Below, one piece after another: positions 1-4,479 of a stretch of DNA of 6,655 nt. The notes below the pieces were generated by a model. The model worked only from the letters and a program-made list of their open reading frames with translations. It ran no database searches and was not told the DNA's origin. This DNA is from an uncultured Solirubrobacterales bacterium. GTDB lineage: Bacteria; Actinomycetota; Thermoleophilia; Solirubrobacterales; 70-9. Numbering within the stretch: the first letter of the stretch is position 1; each line of letters begins with the position of its first letter. Position numbers and translations under genes: made by a program. Location of the stretch: positions 1 to 6,655 of the forward strand of contig CALEMO010000008.1 in assembly GCA_937910825.1 (NCBI GenBank), given 5' to 3'.

Positions 1-1040
1 GACATCGGGCCGGAAATCGGCAGCTCGATCATCTTGGTGCCGAGCCGCTTTGCCATCTCCCGTGCGTCGCTCTGCGTATCGCCGCTCGAATGCCGAGACG
101 GCATCACCACACAGGTGACGCGATCCTGACCGAGCGCGTCCACCGCGAGGCACGCAACCAGAGCCGAATCGATGCCCCCGGAGAGTCCGATGCCGACATG
201 GGCGAAACCGTTTTTCAACACGTAGTCCCTGAGGCCGGTGATCAGAGCGGTATAGACCTCGTCGAAATCGCTCATCCAGCGGGCCGGCTCGGCCGGCCCG
301 CCAGCGATCAGCAGGTCCTCGGTGAACTGGCCGGCCCGGGTCAGCACATCTCCCTCCGGCCCGAGCAGTACGCTGCTGCCGTCAAAAATCAGCTCGTCCT
401 GGCCACCGACCAGGTTCACCATCGCCACCGGACGGCCCGAAGAGATTGCAACCCGGCGAAAGATCTCTTCGCGTTGCTCGGACTTACCGCGGTGGTAGGG
501 CGATGCCGAAAGGTTCACGATCAGGTCGGCTCCGGGCGCCAGGTCACGGCCGACCGGCGAATTTGGGTCCCAGCAGTCTTCACAGACGGTCACTGCGACT
601 TTGGAGCCGTTGACATCAACCACCAAAGGGGTCGAGCCGTTGCGAAAGGTCCGGTATTCGTCGAACACCCCATAGTTCGGAAGCAGGCGCTTGTGGTAGG
701 TCGCTTCGACCTTGCCCTCCTGAATCACGGCGACCGCATTCGCGGCGATTGCCTGGCCGACCGGATCGGCAACCGGGTCGGCGAAGCCCACCATCGCGGT
801 TATTCCGCTCACACCGGCGGCCAGCTCTTCGAGAAGCGAAACGTTGGCGCGGACGAAGTCCGGGCGCAGGTACAGGTCTTCAGCCGGATAGCCGGTCAGA
901 CAAAGTTCGGGGAATACGACCAGCTCGGCCCCTGCGCAGCGGGCCTTGGCGATCCAGTCAGAGATCATCGAAGCATTGCCTTCAAGGTCGCCGACCGTCG
1001 GGTTGATCTGGGCCAGGGCTGTTCGTGGTCCTTTCAGCAC
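1..1040 (-). CDS. nadE: Glutamine-dependent NAD+ synthetase, N-terminal 346 codons (3' end outside window)
   Basis: Cytoplasmic enzyme of the last NAD biosynthesis step: it amidates nicotinic acid adenine dinucleotide to NAD+ using ATP and ammonia released from glutamine. Reading the minus strand from the GTG at 1040 gives an uninterrupted 346-codon frame to the window edge. Residues 1-250 are a nitrilase-type glutaminase domain with the Glu-Lys-Cys triad visible: E45 in FPELCLTGYP, K117 in YHKRLLPNYGVFDEYR, and C153 in VCEDCW. The ATP-pyrophosphatase synthetase domain follows, with its P-loop-like LSGGIDSAL at 286-294. About 200 residues are missing, judging by the usual two-domain length (roughly 540-580 in short forms). 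The GTG is the only usable start: the frame upstream is open for about 80 bases with no ATG, GTG or TTG before a TGA. No Shine-Dalgarno precedes it, but GATAAT sits 6 bases upstream, so a leaderless mRNA is possible. It is divergent from the rlpA-like gene. Identity is very secure; the start is less so. Confidence 0.95.
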   Translation of the reverse strand, partial: MLKGPRTALAQINPTVGDLEGNASMISDWIAKARCAGAELVVFPELCLTGYPAEDLYLRPDFVRANVSLLEELAAGVSGITAMVGFADPVADPVGQAIAANAVAVIQEGKVEATYHKRLLPNYGVFDEYRTFRNGSTPLVVDVNGSKVAVTVCEDCWDPNSPVGRDLAPGADLIVNLSASPYHRGKSEQREEIFRRVAISSGRPVAMVNLVGGQDELIFDGSSVLLGPEGDVLTRAGQFTEDLLIAGGPAEPARWMSDFDEVYTALITGLRDYVLKNGFAHVGIGLSGGIDSALVACLAVDALGQDRVTCVVMPSRHSSGDTQSDAREMAKRLGTKMIELPISGPM

Positions 1041-1046
1041 AACCGG

Positions 1047-1052
1047 ATTATC
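1047..1052 (-). promoter_or_regulatory. Possible -10 element for leaderless nadE
   Basis: On the minus strand this reads GATAAT, five of six matches to the TATAAT consensus. Six bases (CCGGTT) separate it from the GTG start at 1040, so transcription could begin at the start codon itself. This would explain the absence of a ribosome binding site. No convincing -35 box lies 16-18 bases further upstream (the 17-base position reads CGCCTT). Leaderless mRNAs are common in actinobacteria, which makes this plausible, but a single hexamer match is weak evidence. Confidence 0.35.
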
Positions 1053-1093
1053 GCCGGACGGGGGAATGGAAGGCGCCTTGCATAAAAACGGGG

Positions 1094-1109
1094 TGTGCGT
1101 CAGCTCACA
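1094..1109. promoter_or_regulatory. CRP/GlxR-family-like operator between nadE and the rlpA-like gene
   Basis: The sequence is TGTGC-GTCAGC-TCACA, which matches nine of ten fixed positions of the CRP-family consensus TGTGA-N6-TCACA. The dyad extends one base at each side to GGTGTG...CACACC (1092-1097 and 1106-1111). It lies in the divergent intergenic region, so it could serve either gene. Its centre (1101.5) is at -61.5 relative to a nadE transcript starting at 1040. It is at -41.5 relative to a transcript starting at 1143 on the plus strand. Both are classical CRP activation positions, but neither start site is proven. The same inverted repeat could instead be a fortuitous hairpin with 6-bp arms. 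Confidence 0.4.
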
Positions 1110-1130
1110 CCGGACCGGGTCTCAAGTCTC

Positions 1131-1136
1131 TTGAAT
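1131..1136 (+). promoter_or_regulatory. Tentative -10 element for the riboswitch/rlpA-like transcript
   Basis: TTGAAT matches four of six bases of TATAAT. It would place the transcript start near 1143, about 20 bases before riboswitch helix P1, with the CRP-like dyad centred at -41.5. An alternative -10, ACTAAT at 1155-1160, would start transcription at about 1166-1168, inside P1, and so seems less suitable. No strong -35 box is visible for either, as is typical of an activator-dependent promoter. This is a geometric argument only. Confidence 0.2.
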
Positions 1137-1163
1137 CCCTGTTGCTAACACAACACTAATAAA

Positions 1164-1301
1164 ACGCCGAGCCGTCACTAACAGTCGACGGACGGGGGAC
1201 CCAAATGCCCACTCGTAACAAAAGTGGGCACGGGGCGAATCCGGTGCTGATCCACCGGTAACGGCAGAAACCGTGAGCCCGGCAGCTAACCCCGCAGGCG
1301 T
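1164..1301 (+). ncRNA. Cyclic di-AMP riboswitch (ydaO/yuaA family)
   Basis: Cis-acting leader RNA that binds c-di-AMP and in known cases lowers expression of cell-wall hydrolase, osmolyte or ion-transport genes when c-di-AMP is high. The family's conserved blocks are present in order: CGCCGAGCC at 1165-1173, GGGGGACCCA at 1194-1203, GGGGCGAATCC at 1232-1242, and CAGCTAACCCCGCAGGCGT at 1283-1301. Helices can be drawn directly. P1 is ACGCC 1164-1168 with GGCGT 1297-1301. CCGTC 1172-1176 pairs with GACGG 1187-1191. TGCCCACT 1206-1213 pairs perfectly with AGTGGGCA 1223-1230. CCGGTG 1241-1246 pairs with CACCGG 1253-1258, and ACGG 1261-1264 with CCGT 1271-1274. The Shine-Dalgarno AAGGAG (1303-1308) begins two bases after P1. 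No terminator fits between P1 and the start codon; a candidate is found just inside the gene (1330-1352). Confidence 0.95.
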
Positions 1302-1302
1302 C

Positions 1303-1308
1303 AAGGAG
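1303..1308 (+). promoter_or_regulatory. Ribosome binding site of the rlpA-like gene, abutting riboswitch helix P1
   Basis: AAGGAG lies six bases before the ATG at 1315 and settles the start. It begins one unpaired base after the 3' strand of P1 (ends 1301). Ribosome access may therefore depend on whether P1 is formed, adding a possible translational layer to the riboswitch. Confidence 0.8.
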
Positions 1309-1314
1309 ACTCAG

Positions 1315-2247
1315 ATGAACTTTTCTAAACGGACCTTCGGGCCCGGTTTTTTCATGCTCTGCGCCATTTTCACGATGCTGGACGCTGGGGCCGTGGCAAC
1401 CGCGGCGACCACCGACGGCACCTCAGGCAGCATCACCTCCACAGAGTCGACGATCAAGGTGAAAGTCGCCCCCAAGGTGGCGCTCCATGGTGAGAAGATC
1501 AGGATTCGTGGTGCCAGTGGCTCGAAGCGTCACAAGAATGTGAACCTGCTCTTTCGTGAAGCCGGAACCAGGGGATGGAGCAGCCTGAAGATGATCGCCA
1601 GTGACCCCAAGGGTCTTTACCGCACTTCAGTCAAAGCGCGTGAAAGTGGTCAGTTCAAGATCCGTACTGCTCCCGGTGCCGACTCTCCGGCACGAGCACT
1701 TCGTGTGCGCAGCACGCTCAAAGTTAAAGGCGTGAACCGCTTCGTCAAGGTCGGGCAGCAGCTCCGGATCAGGGGCGTAGTCAAACCCGCCGGCAAGCGA
1801 CGCATCAAGATCGTGATCAACGGCGCCGGCAGGACCATTCGCACGCAGACCCGGCCCAACGGCGGTTTTTCCGCGAAATGGCGCCCGGGCAGTCCCGGTA
1901 ACTACCGGGTTCGCGTCTTCAGCGCCGGTAACGAAGTTGCGATCGGTGACTCAAGCCGTCGCTTCCGGGTTTCCGGGCTGCGCACGGCGCATGCCTCCTA
2001 TTACGGACCAGGGCTGTACGGCAACGGTGTCGCCTGCGGTGGCACCTTGAGCCCTTCGACAATGGGTGTCGCCCACAAGACCCTGCCCTGTGGCACCAAA
2101 GTCACGATCAGGTACCACGGCCGTACGGTCAAGGTTCCCGTGATTGACCGCGGACCCTACATAGCCGGCCGTGATTACGACCTGACCGAGGCTGTGCGAA
2201 ACCGTCTCGACTTCGGAGGTGTCGGCACCGTCTGGGTCGACCACTAG
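1315..2247 (+). CDS. Exported RlpA-like double-psi beta-barrel protein with two N-terminal beta-rich repeats
   Basis: Predicted 310-residue secreted cell-wall protein. Residues 1-31 look like a signal peptide: basic N-terminus, hydrophobic GFFMLCAIFTML, then an AVATAA cleavage-like region. Two similar beta-rich modules follow, about 48-131 (from KVKVAPKVALHGEKIRIRG) and 135-219 (from LKVKGVNRFVKVGQQLRIRG), both Lys/Arg-rich. Residues 225-310 form the RlpA/DPBB domain, with ASYYGPGLYGNG, VAHKTLPCGTKV and VIDRGPYIAGRDYDL. H254 and D278 sit where RlpA glycan-cleaving enzymes keep theirs. RlpA proteins of Gram-negatives are lytic transglycosylases acting on naked peptidoglycan; whether this one is active is unproven. 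C241 and C259 are the only cysteines outside the signal region and could form a disulfide. The ATG at 1315 has AAGGAG six bases before it; the in-frame GTG at 1273 lies inside the riboswitch and is rejected. Control by the upstream c-di-AMP riboswitch fits a wall-remodelling role. Confidence 0.92.
   Translation: MNFSKRTFGPGFFMLCAIFTMLDAGAVATAATTDGTSGSITSTESTIKVKVAPKVALHGEKIRIRGASGSKRHKNVNLLFREAGTRGWSSLKMIASDPKGLYRTSVKARESGQFKIRTAPGADSPARALRVRSTLKVKGVNRFVKVGQQLRIRGVVKPAGKRRIKIVINGAGRTIRTQTRPNGGFSAKWRPGSPGNYRVRVFSAGNEVAIGDSSRRFRVSGLRTAHASYYGPGLYGNGVACGGTLSPSTMGVAHKTLPCGTKVTIRYHGRTVKVPVIDRGPYIAGRDYDLTEAVRNRLDFGGVGTVWVDH
1330..1352 (+). terminator. Intragenic terminator-like hairpin, possible riboswitch expression platform
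   Basis: CGGACC (1330-1335) pairs with GGCCCG (1340-1345) around a TTCG tetraloop (1336-1339), with one A-C mismatch. The loop is closed by C-G, the very stable C(UUCG)G arrangement. One G then precedes six consecutive T (1347-1352). This is the form of an intrinsic terminator, but it lies in codons 6-13 of the RlpA-like gene, where it encodes KRTFGPGF plus Phe. A competing duplex can be drawn: riboswitch bases 1291-1298 (CCCGCAGG) with 1334-1341 (CCTTCGGG), seven of eight paired. That duplex would break both P1 and the hairpin. The stem is short and mismatched, so strength is uncertain. Confidence 0.5.
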
Positions 2248-2255
2248 AGGAAAAG

Positions 2256-2285
2256 ACCAGCGCCGGCCGGTTGGTCGGCGCTGGT
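2256..2285 (+). terminator. Strong hairpin after the rlpA-like gene, candidate terminator
   Basis: ACCAGCGCCG (2256-2265) is perfectly complementary to CGGCGCTGGT (2276-2285), giving a 10-bp GC-rich stem with a 10-base loop. It starts nine bases after the stop of the RlpA-like gene. No T-tract follows on the plus strand, so termination would be inefficient or factor-assisted. On the minus strand the hairpin is followed by CTTTTCCT, but no gene needs terminating from that side. It also ends just before the weak start region of the next gene (GTG at 2297), so it could affect that gene's translation. Confidence 0.45.
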
Positions 2286-2296
2286 AGGTTCCTGAT

Positions 2297-2635
2297 GTGG
2301 CAAACCCTGAGTCGAAGAACCTCGAAGCCATTTCCAAGGCGATCGACCAGCACAACTCAGGCTGTCCGTATCCGGCGGCCGAGGTGCGGATGAACCCTTT
2401 CGAGATCGAGCGGCTGGGCTGGCAGGAGATTCGCGGCCTGCCGATCGTCGGCGACCCCGACCTGGGGACCGGACGTTTCCGGATCGTCTGCTCCCGCGAC
2501 ATGGACGGAGAGGATCTCGAAGAGACCGAAGCGATCGGTCGTGACCTGATCACCGTTGCGCCGGTCCGGGAAAGCCCCGACCTGCCCGAGTACCCCGGTG
2601 AGCCGGGTCCGCCGGATGAGCCCGGCCCCCGCTAG
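2297..2635 (+). CDS. Conserved-looking small acidic protein of unknown function (112 aa)
   Basis: I do not recognise a family. The predicted protein has an N-terminal, probably helical part (SKNLEAISKAIDQHN) and a Cys-Pro element (GCPYPAAEVRMNPFE, C23). A core follows that reads like a compact conserved domain (ERLGWQEIRGLPIVGDPDLG and then FRIVC, C65), then an acidic stretch (DMDGEDLEETEAIG). The tail from about 94 is rich in Pro, Gly and Glu. There is no signal peptide or membrane segment, so it is probably cytoplasmic. The GTG start has only a weak AGGT (2286-2289) upstream, right after a 10-bp hairpin. The internal ATG at codon 32 lacks a well-spaced ribosome site and would remove plausible domain sequence. 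Its stop overlaps the stop of convergent ccdA. That it is a gene is supported by the gap-free fit between neighbours and sensible protein composition. Confidence 0.72.
   Translation: MANPESKNLEAISKAIDQHNSGCPYPAAEVRMNPFEIERLGWQEIRGLPIVGDPDLGTGRFRIVCSRDMDGEDLEETEAIGRDLITVAPVRESPDLPEYPGEPGPPDEPGPR
2602..2626. terminator. Nested hairpin at the convergent gene ends, weak terminator candidate
   Basis: GCCGGG (2602-2607) pairs with CCCGGC (2621-2626), and TCC (2608-2610) with GGA (2614-2616) can form inside it. The structure lies in the Pro/Gly-rich tail of the 112-residue gene and six bases past the ccdA stop on the minus strand. It could slow polymerases coming from either side. There is no T-tract in either direction, and GC-rich coding DNA often yields such arms by chance. 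Confidence 0.2.
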
Positions 2636-3390
2636 ACGTCGTTCCAGAAGTCCAGACCGAGGTTCGTCAGCCAGTTTTGTACCTCGATGTTCAGTCGGAA
2701 GAATTCCCCTGTCCAGATCAGGATCCCCATGGCGATCAAAATGACCCCGCCGATCGCGACAATCACGTTGTAGTGGCGTTTTACCACAGCGAATGCCGTG
2801 GTCATCCGGTTGAACGCAATCGCCGTCAGCAGGAACGGGATCGCCAGGCCCGCTGAGTAGACGGCGAGCAGCAAGGCTCCGTCGGCCGCTGATTGCGAAA
2901 GTGAGGCCGCTGAAAGGATCGCTCCCAGGGTGGGGCCGATGCAGGGTGTCCAGGCGATTGCAAATGCCGCGCCGGCGACGATCGGCCCGCCTTTGCCCGC
3001 ACGCGCCATCAGGGCGTCAAAATGCCACTCGCGATTCAGCTTGAGGACGAAGAACGATGCTACGAAGAGCAGGCCCATGAGGATGATCAGCGCGGCTGAG
3101 ATCTTCTCGAGCAGGTCGCGGTTGTCGACCAGGGTCGAGCCGATTTTGGTCGCCGAGAGACCGAGCAGGATGAAGATCGTCGAGAAACTGGCGCAAAAGA
3201 AGAGGCTCGGGACCAGCACACGCCGCAGGCCGGCGTCATCGAGTTCGTCCACCGATACCCCTGAAACGGCTGACAGGTAGCCCGGGACGAGCGGCAATAC
3301 GCAGGGGGACAGGAAGGAGACGATGCCCGCGAGAAGCGCGGCGAGGAGTCCCACGCCCGCGGCGGGGTTGGCTGCTGCAAGAACTTCCAA
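2632..3390 (-). CDS. ccdA: CcdA-type cytochrome c biogenesis / thiol-disulfide transporter
   Basis: Polytopic inner-membrane protein of the DsbD transmembrane-domain family. It moves reducing equivalents from cytoplasmic thioredoxin across the membrane to extracytoplasmic thiol proteins, including those that keep apocytochrome c cysteines reduced. At 252 residues its length is usual for CcdA. The two redox cysteines are in their family motifs: C30 in FLSPCVLPLVPGYLS and C150 in WTPCIGPTLGAILS. Hydrophobic segments near 13-40, 59-80, 97-117, 136-165, 171-195 and 207-228 fit the six-helix plan. The frame opens with TTG at 3390, which has no visible Shine-Dalgarno. A GTG at 3354 (codon 13) would give a shorter N-terminus just before helix 1, so the start is uncertain. 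No ATG is available upstream. No resB, resC or thioredoxin-like partner lies in the window. It is convergent with the 112-residue gene and divergent from the dehydrogenase. Confidence 0.93.
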   Translation of the reverse strand: MEVLAAANPAAGVGLLAALLAGIVSFLSPCVLPLVPGYLSAVSGVSVDELDDAGLRRVLVPSLFFCASFSTIFILLGLSATKIGSTLVDNRDLLEKISAALIILMGLLFVASFFVLKLNREWHFDALMARAGKGGPIVAGAAFAIAWTPCIGPTLGAILSAASLSQSAADGALLLAVYSAGLAIPFLLTAIAFNRMTTAFAVVKRHYNVIVAIGGVILIAMGILIWTGEFFRLNIEVQNWLTNLGLDFWNDV

Positions 3391-3438
3391 GGCAAAGCAA
3401 GGGTAGTCGGACGACGATCCGGGCGGTTGCCCTTTACA

Positions 3439-3448
3439 TTGAATTCAA
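3439..3448. promoter_or_regulatory. Perfect 10-bp palindrome between ccdA and the dehydrogenase
   Basis: TTGAATTCAA is a perfect palindrome in an AT-rich patch (TTTACATTGAATTCAACTTG) within the 88-base divergent intergenic region. TTTACA at 3433-3438 resembles a -35 box, but no good -10 follows. A MarR- or TetR-type operator is possible; no regulator gene is adjacent in the window. Confidence 0.25.
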
Positions 3449-3464
3449 CTTGCAGTGACCGACC

Positions 3465-3472
3465 GGAGGAGG
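3465..3472 (+). promoter_or_regulatory. Strong ribosome binding site of the short-chain dehydrogenase
   Basis: GGAGGAGG ends six bases before the ATG at 3479. It fixes that start over the in-frame GTG at 3455, which lies upstream of the binding site. Confidence 0.9.
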
Positions 3473-3478
3473 CATCTC

Positions 3479-4315
3479 ATGGAAACTGAACACCCGCTCG
3501 CAGGACAGGTAGTTGTTATCACGGGAGGCGCCGGTGGCATCGGGCTTTCGACCGCACGCATGCTGGTCGCCGCCGGAGCCCGGGTCGCGCTGGGTGACCT
3601 CGACGCCGACGCTGTAGAAGCAGCAGCCGTCGAACTCGGCGACGGCAACCTCGGAGGCAGGCTCGACGTCACGGACGTCGAATCATTCGAGGCCTTCTTC
3701 GATCGCGCCACAGATGAGCTTGGGCCGGTCGACGTGCTGATCAACAACGCCGGCGTGATGATGCTCGGGCCGCTCGAAGAGGAAAGCGAGGCGGTCACTG
3801 CCACCACGATTTCAGTCAATCTCAACGGTGTGATCAACGGCACCAAGATCGCGATGAGGCAGATGAAGTCCAGGGGAAGCGGAAGGATCGTCAACATCGC
3901 TTCGCAGGCCGGCAAGGCGGGTCTTCCTGGCGGAGCCACGTACTGCGCGACGAAGTTCGCGGTCGTCGGACTCTGTGACGCGGTGCGCAATGAGCTTTAC
4001 GGTACGGGCGTGGGGGTGACCTGCGTGATGCCGGGTGCGGTTGCGACTGAGCTCGGCGCGGGCCTGGGCAAGGCTCGTGGCGTCGACCTGCTGAGGCCGG
4101 ACCAGGTAGCCAAGGCGATCACCGAGGCGATCGAGGATGGCCGGAGTGAGGTCTGGCTGCCGAAGCTCACGAGATTCATCAATCCGCCAGTCGCCCTGCT
4201 GCCGGCATCGGGTCGCGATTTCATCCTCAGGGCGATGAACGGGCATACCGTGCTCGCTCAGGCAGATAGCACCCGCAGGGCCGAGTACGAGAAACAGGCT
4301 CTCGAAAAGAGCTGA
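3479..4315 (+). CDS. Classical short-chain dehydrogenase/reductase (SDR), substrate unknown
   Basis: Cytoplasmic NAD(P)(H)-dependent oxidoreductase of 278 residues. The Rossmann glycine motif TGGAGGIG is at 15-22. The acidic D40 at the end of the second strand (VALGDLD) favours NAD(H) over NADP(H). D63 (LDV) fits the adenine-binding aspartate, and NNAG is at 89-92. The catalytic set N114, S142, Y155 and K159 (YCATK) is complete, and the PGAV cofactor motif is at 185-188. The C-terminal extension, about 225-278 (PKLTRFINPPVALLPASGRD and a charged tail), resembles that of many actinobacterial SDRs, often linked to lipid or hydroxy-acid metabolism, but does not define a substrate. The start has GGAGGAGG six bases upstream. 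The gene stands alone between divergent ccdA and gltB, so operon context gives no further clue. Confidence 0.93.
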   Translation: METEHPLAGQVVVITGGAGGIGLSTARMLVAAGARVALGDLDADAVEAAAVELGDGNLGGRLDVTDVESFEAFFDRATDELGPVDVLINNAGVMMLGPLEEESEAVTATTISVNLNGVINGTKIAMRQMKSRGSGRIVNIASQAGKAGLPGGATYCATKFAVVGLCDAVRNELYGTGVGVTCVMPGAVATELGAGLGKARGVDLLRPDQVAKAITEAIEDGRSEVWLPKLTRFINPPVALLPASGRDFILRAMNGHTVLAQADSTRRAEYEKQALEKS

Positions 4316-4344
4316 ACAGCAGGCCCGAAAAAACTTTCCGACAG

Positions 4345-4439
4345 CGGGACAGGTGGGAGAGTCGAACCTCCGGTATCCTTCTCAGGTGGACTGGCTACGG
4401 CCGGATGGCGGATTCCGCCGCTCAAACCACCCCATCCCG
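4345..4439 (-). ncRNA. Possible tRNA-like structured RNA (noncanonical or decayed)
   Basis: Read on the minus strand, this 95-base stretch has several tRNA hallmarks. CGGGATGGG (4439-4431) pairs with CCTGTCCCG (4353-4345) over nine positions with two G-U pairs. A T-loop signature GGTTCGACTC is at 4368-4359 with flanking GGAGG/TCTCC. TGGTTTGAGCGGC at 4429-4417 resembles the D-arm of serine/leucine tRNAs, and the position after an 8-bp acceptor would be G. A six-T run (4333-4328) follows. The G-U pairs in three helices become A-C mismatches on the plus strand, which favours a minus-strand RNA. Against a working tRNA: no 5+7+5 anticodon arm can be drawn, two bases separate the T-stem from the acceptor, U8 is not in place, and no CCA is encoded. 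It may be a decayed tRNA, a small RNA, or chance. The 164-base gap (4316-4479) holds no other gene I can support. Confidence 0.25.
4407..4419. repeat. 13-base inverted repeat upstream of gltB
   Basis: GGCGGATTCCGCC has 6-base arms (GGCGGA/TCCGCC) around a single central T. It lies 61-73 bases before the gltB start and within the tRNA-like stretch. It could be an operator for gltB or a small RNA hairpin. No known nitrogen-regulator consensus (for example the GlnR or AmtR box) is recognisable in it. Confidence 0.3.
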
Positions 4440-4479
4440 ACCACCCAATAAGCCCGCGCAGGCACTGAAAGCGCGATAA

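Noticed and set aside
90..1085. Long open frame on the plus strand (331 codons)
   Set aside because: It is antisense to nadE, whose minus-strand translation shows all catalytic motifs. The plus-strand product has no recognisable domain and is a high-GC shadow.
1126..1133. GTCTCTTG as an anti-Shine-Dalgarno for CAAGGAGAC (1302-1310)
   Set aside because: The pairing needs a bulged G, and the segment probably lies upstream of the transcript start (about 1143), so it would not be in the RNA. TCAAG/CTTGA here also forms only a 5-bp hairpin with a 3-base loop.
1273..1314. GTG at 1273 as a start for the RlpA-like protein
   Set aside because: It lies inside the conserved riboswitch core, has no ribosome site, and would put 14 residues before the signal peptide. 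The ATG at 1315 has AAGGAG at ideal spacing.
1951..2553. 200-codon minus-strand open frame
   Set aside because: It is antisense to the RlpA domain and the 112-residue gene. Its translation is Ser/Arg/Pro-rich shadow sequence with no domain.
3445..4246. Minus-strand frames opposite the dehydrogenase
   Set aside because: The plus-strand frame carries every SDR motif; the opposite frames have low-complexity Ser/Thr/Ala composition typical of GC-rich antisense reading.
4345..4439. A functional canonical tRNA or tRNA-Sec
   Set aside because: No anticodon stem-loop with T33 can be formed, no TCA lies in the right place for Sec, U8 is missing, and the T-stem and acceptor are not contiguous. It is kept only as a low-confidence tRNA-like element.
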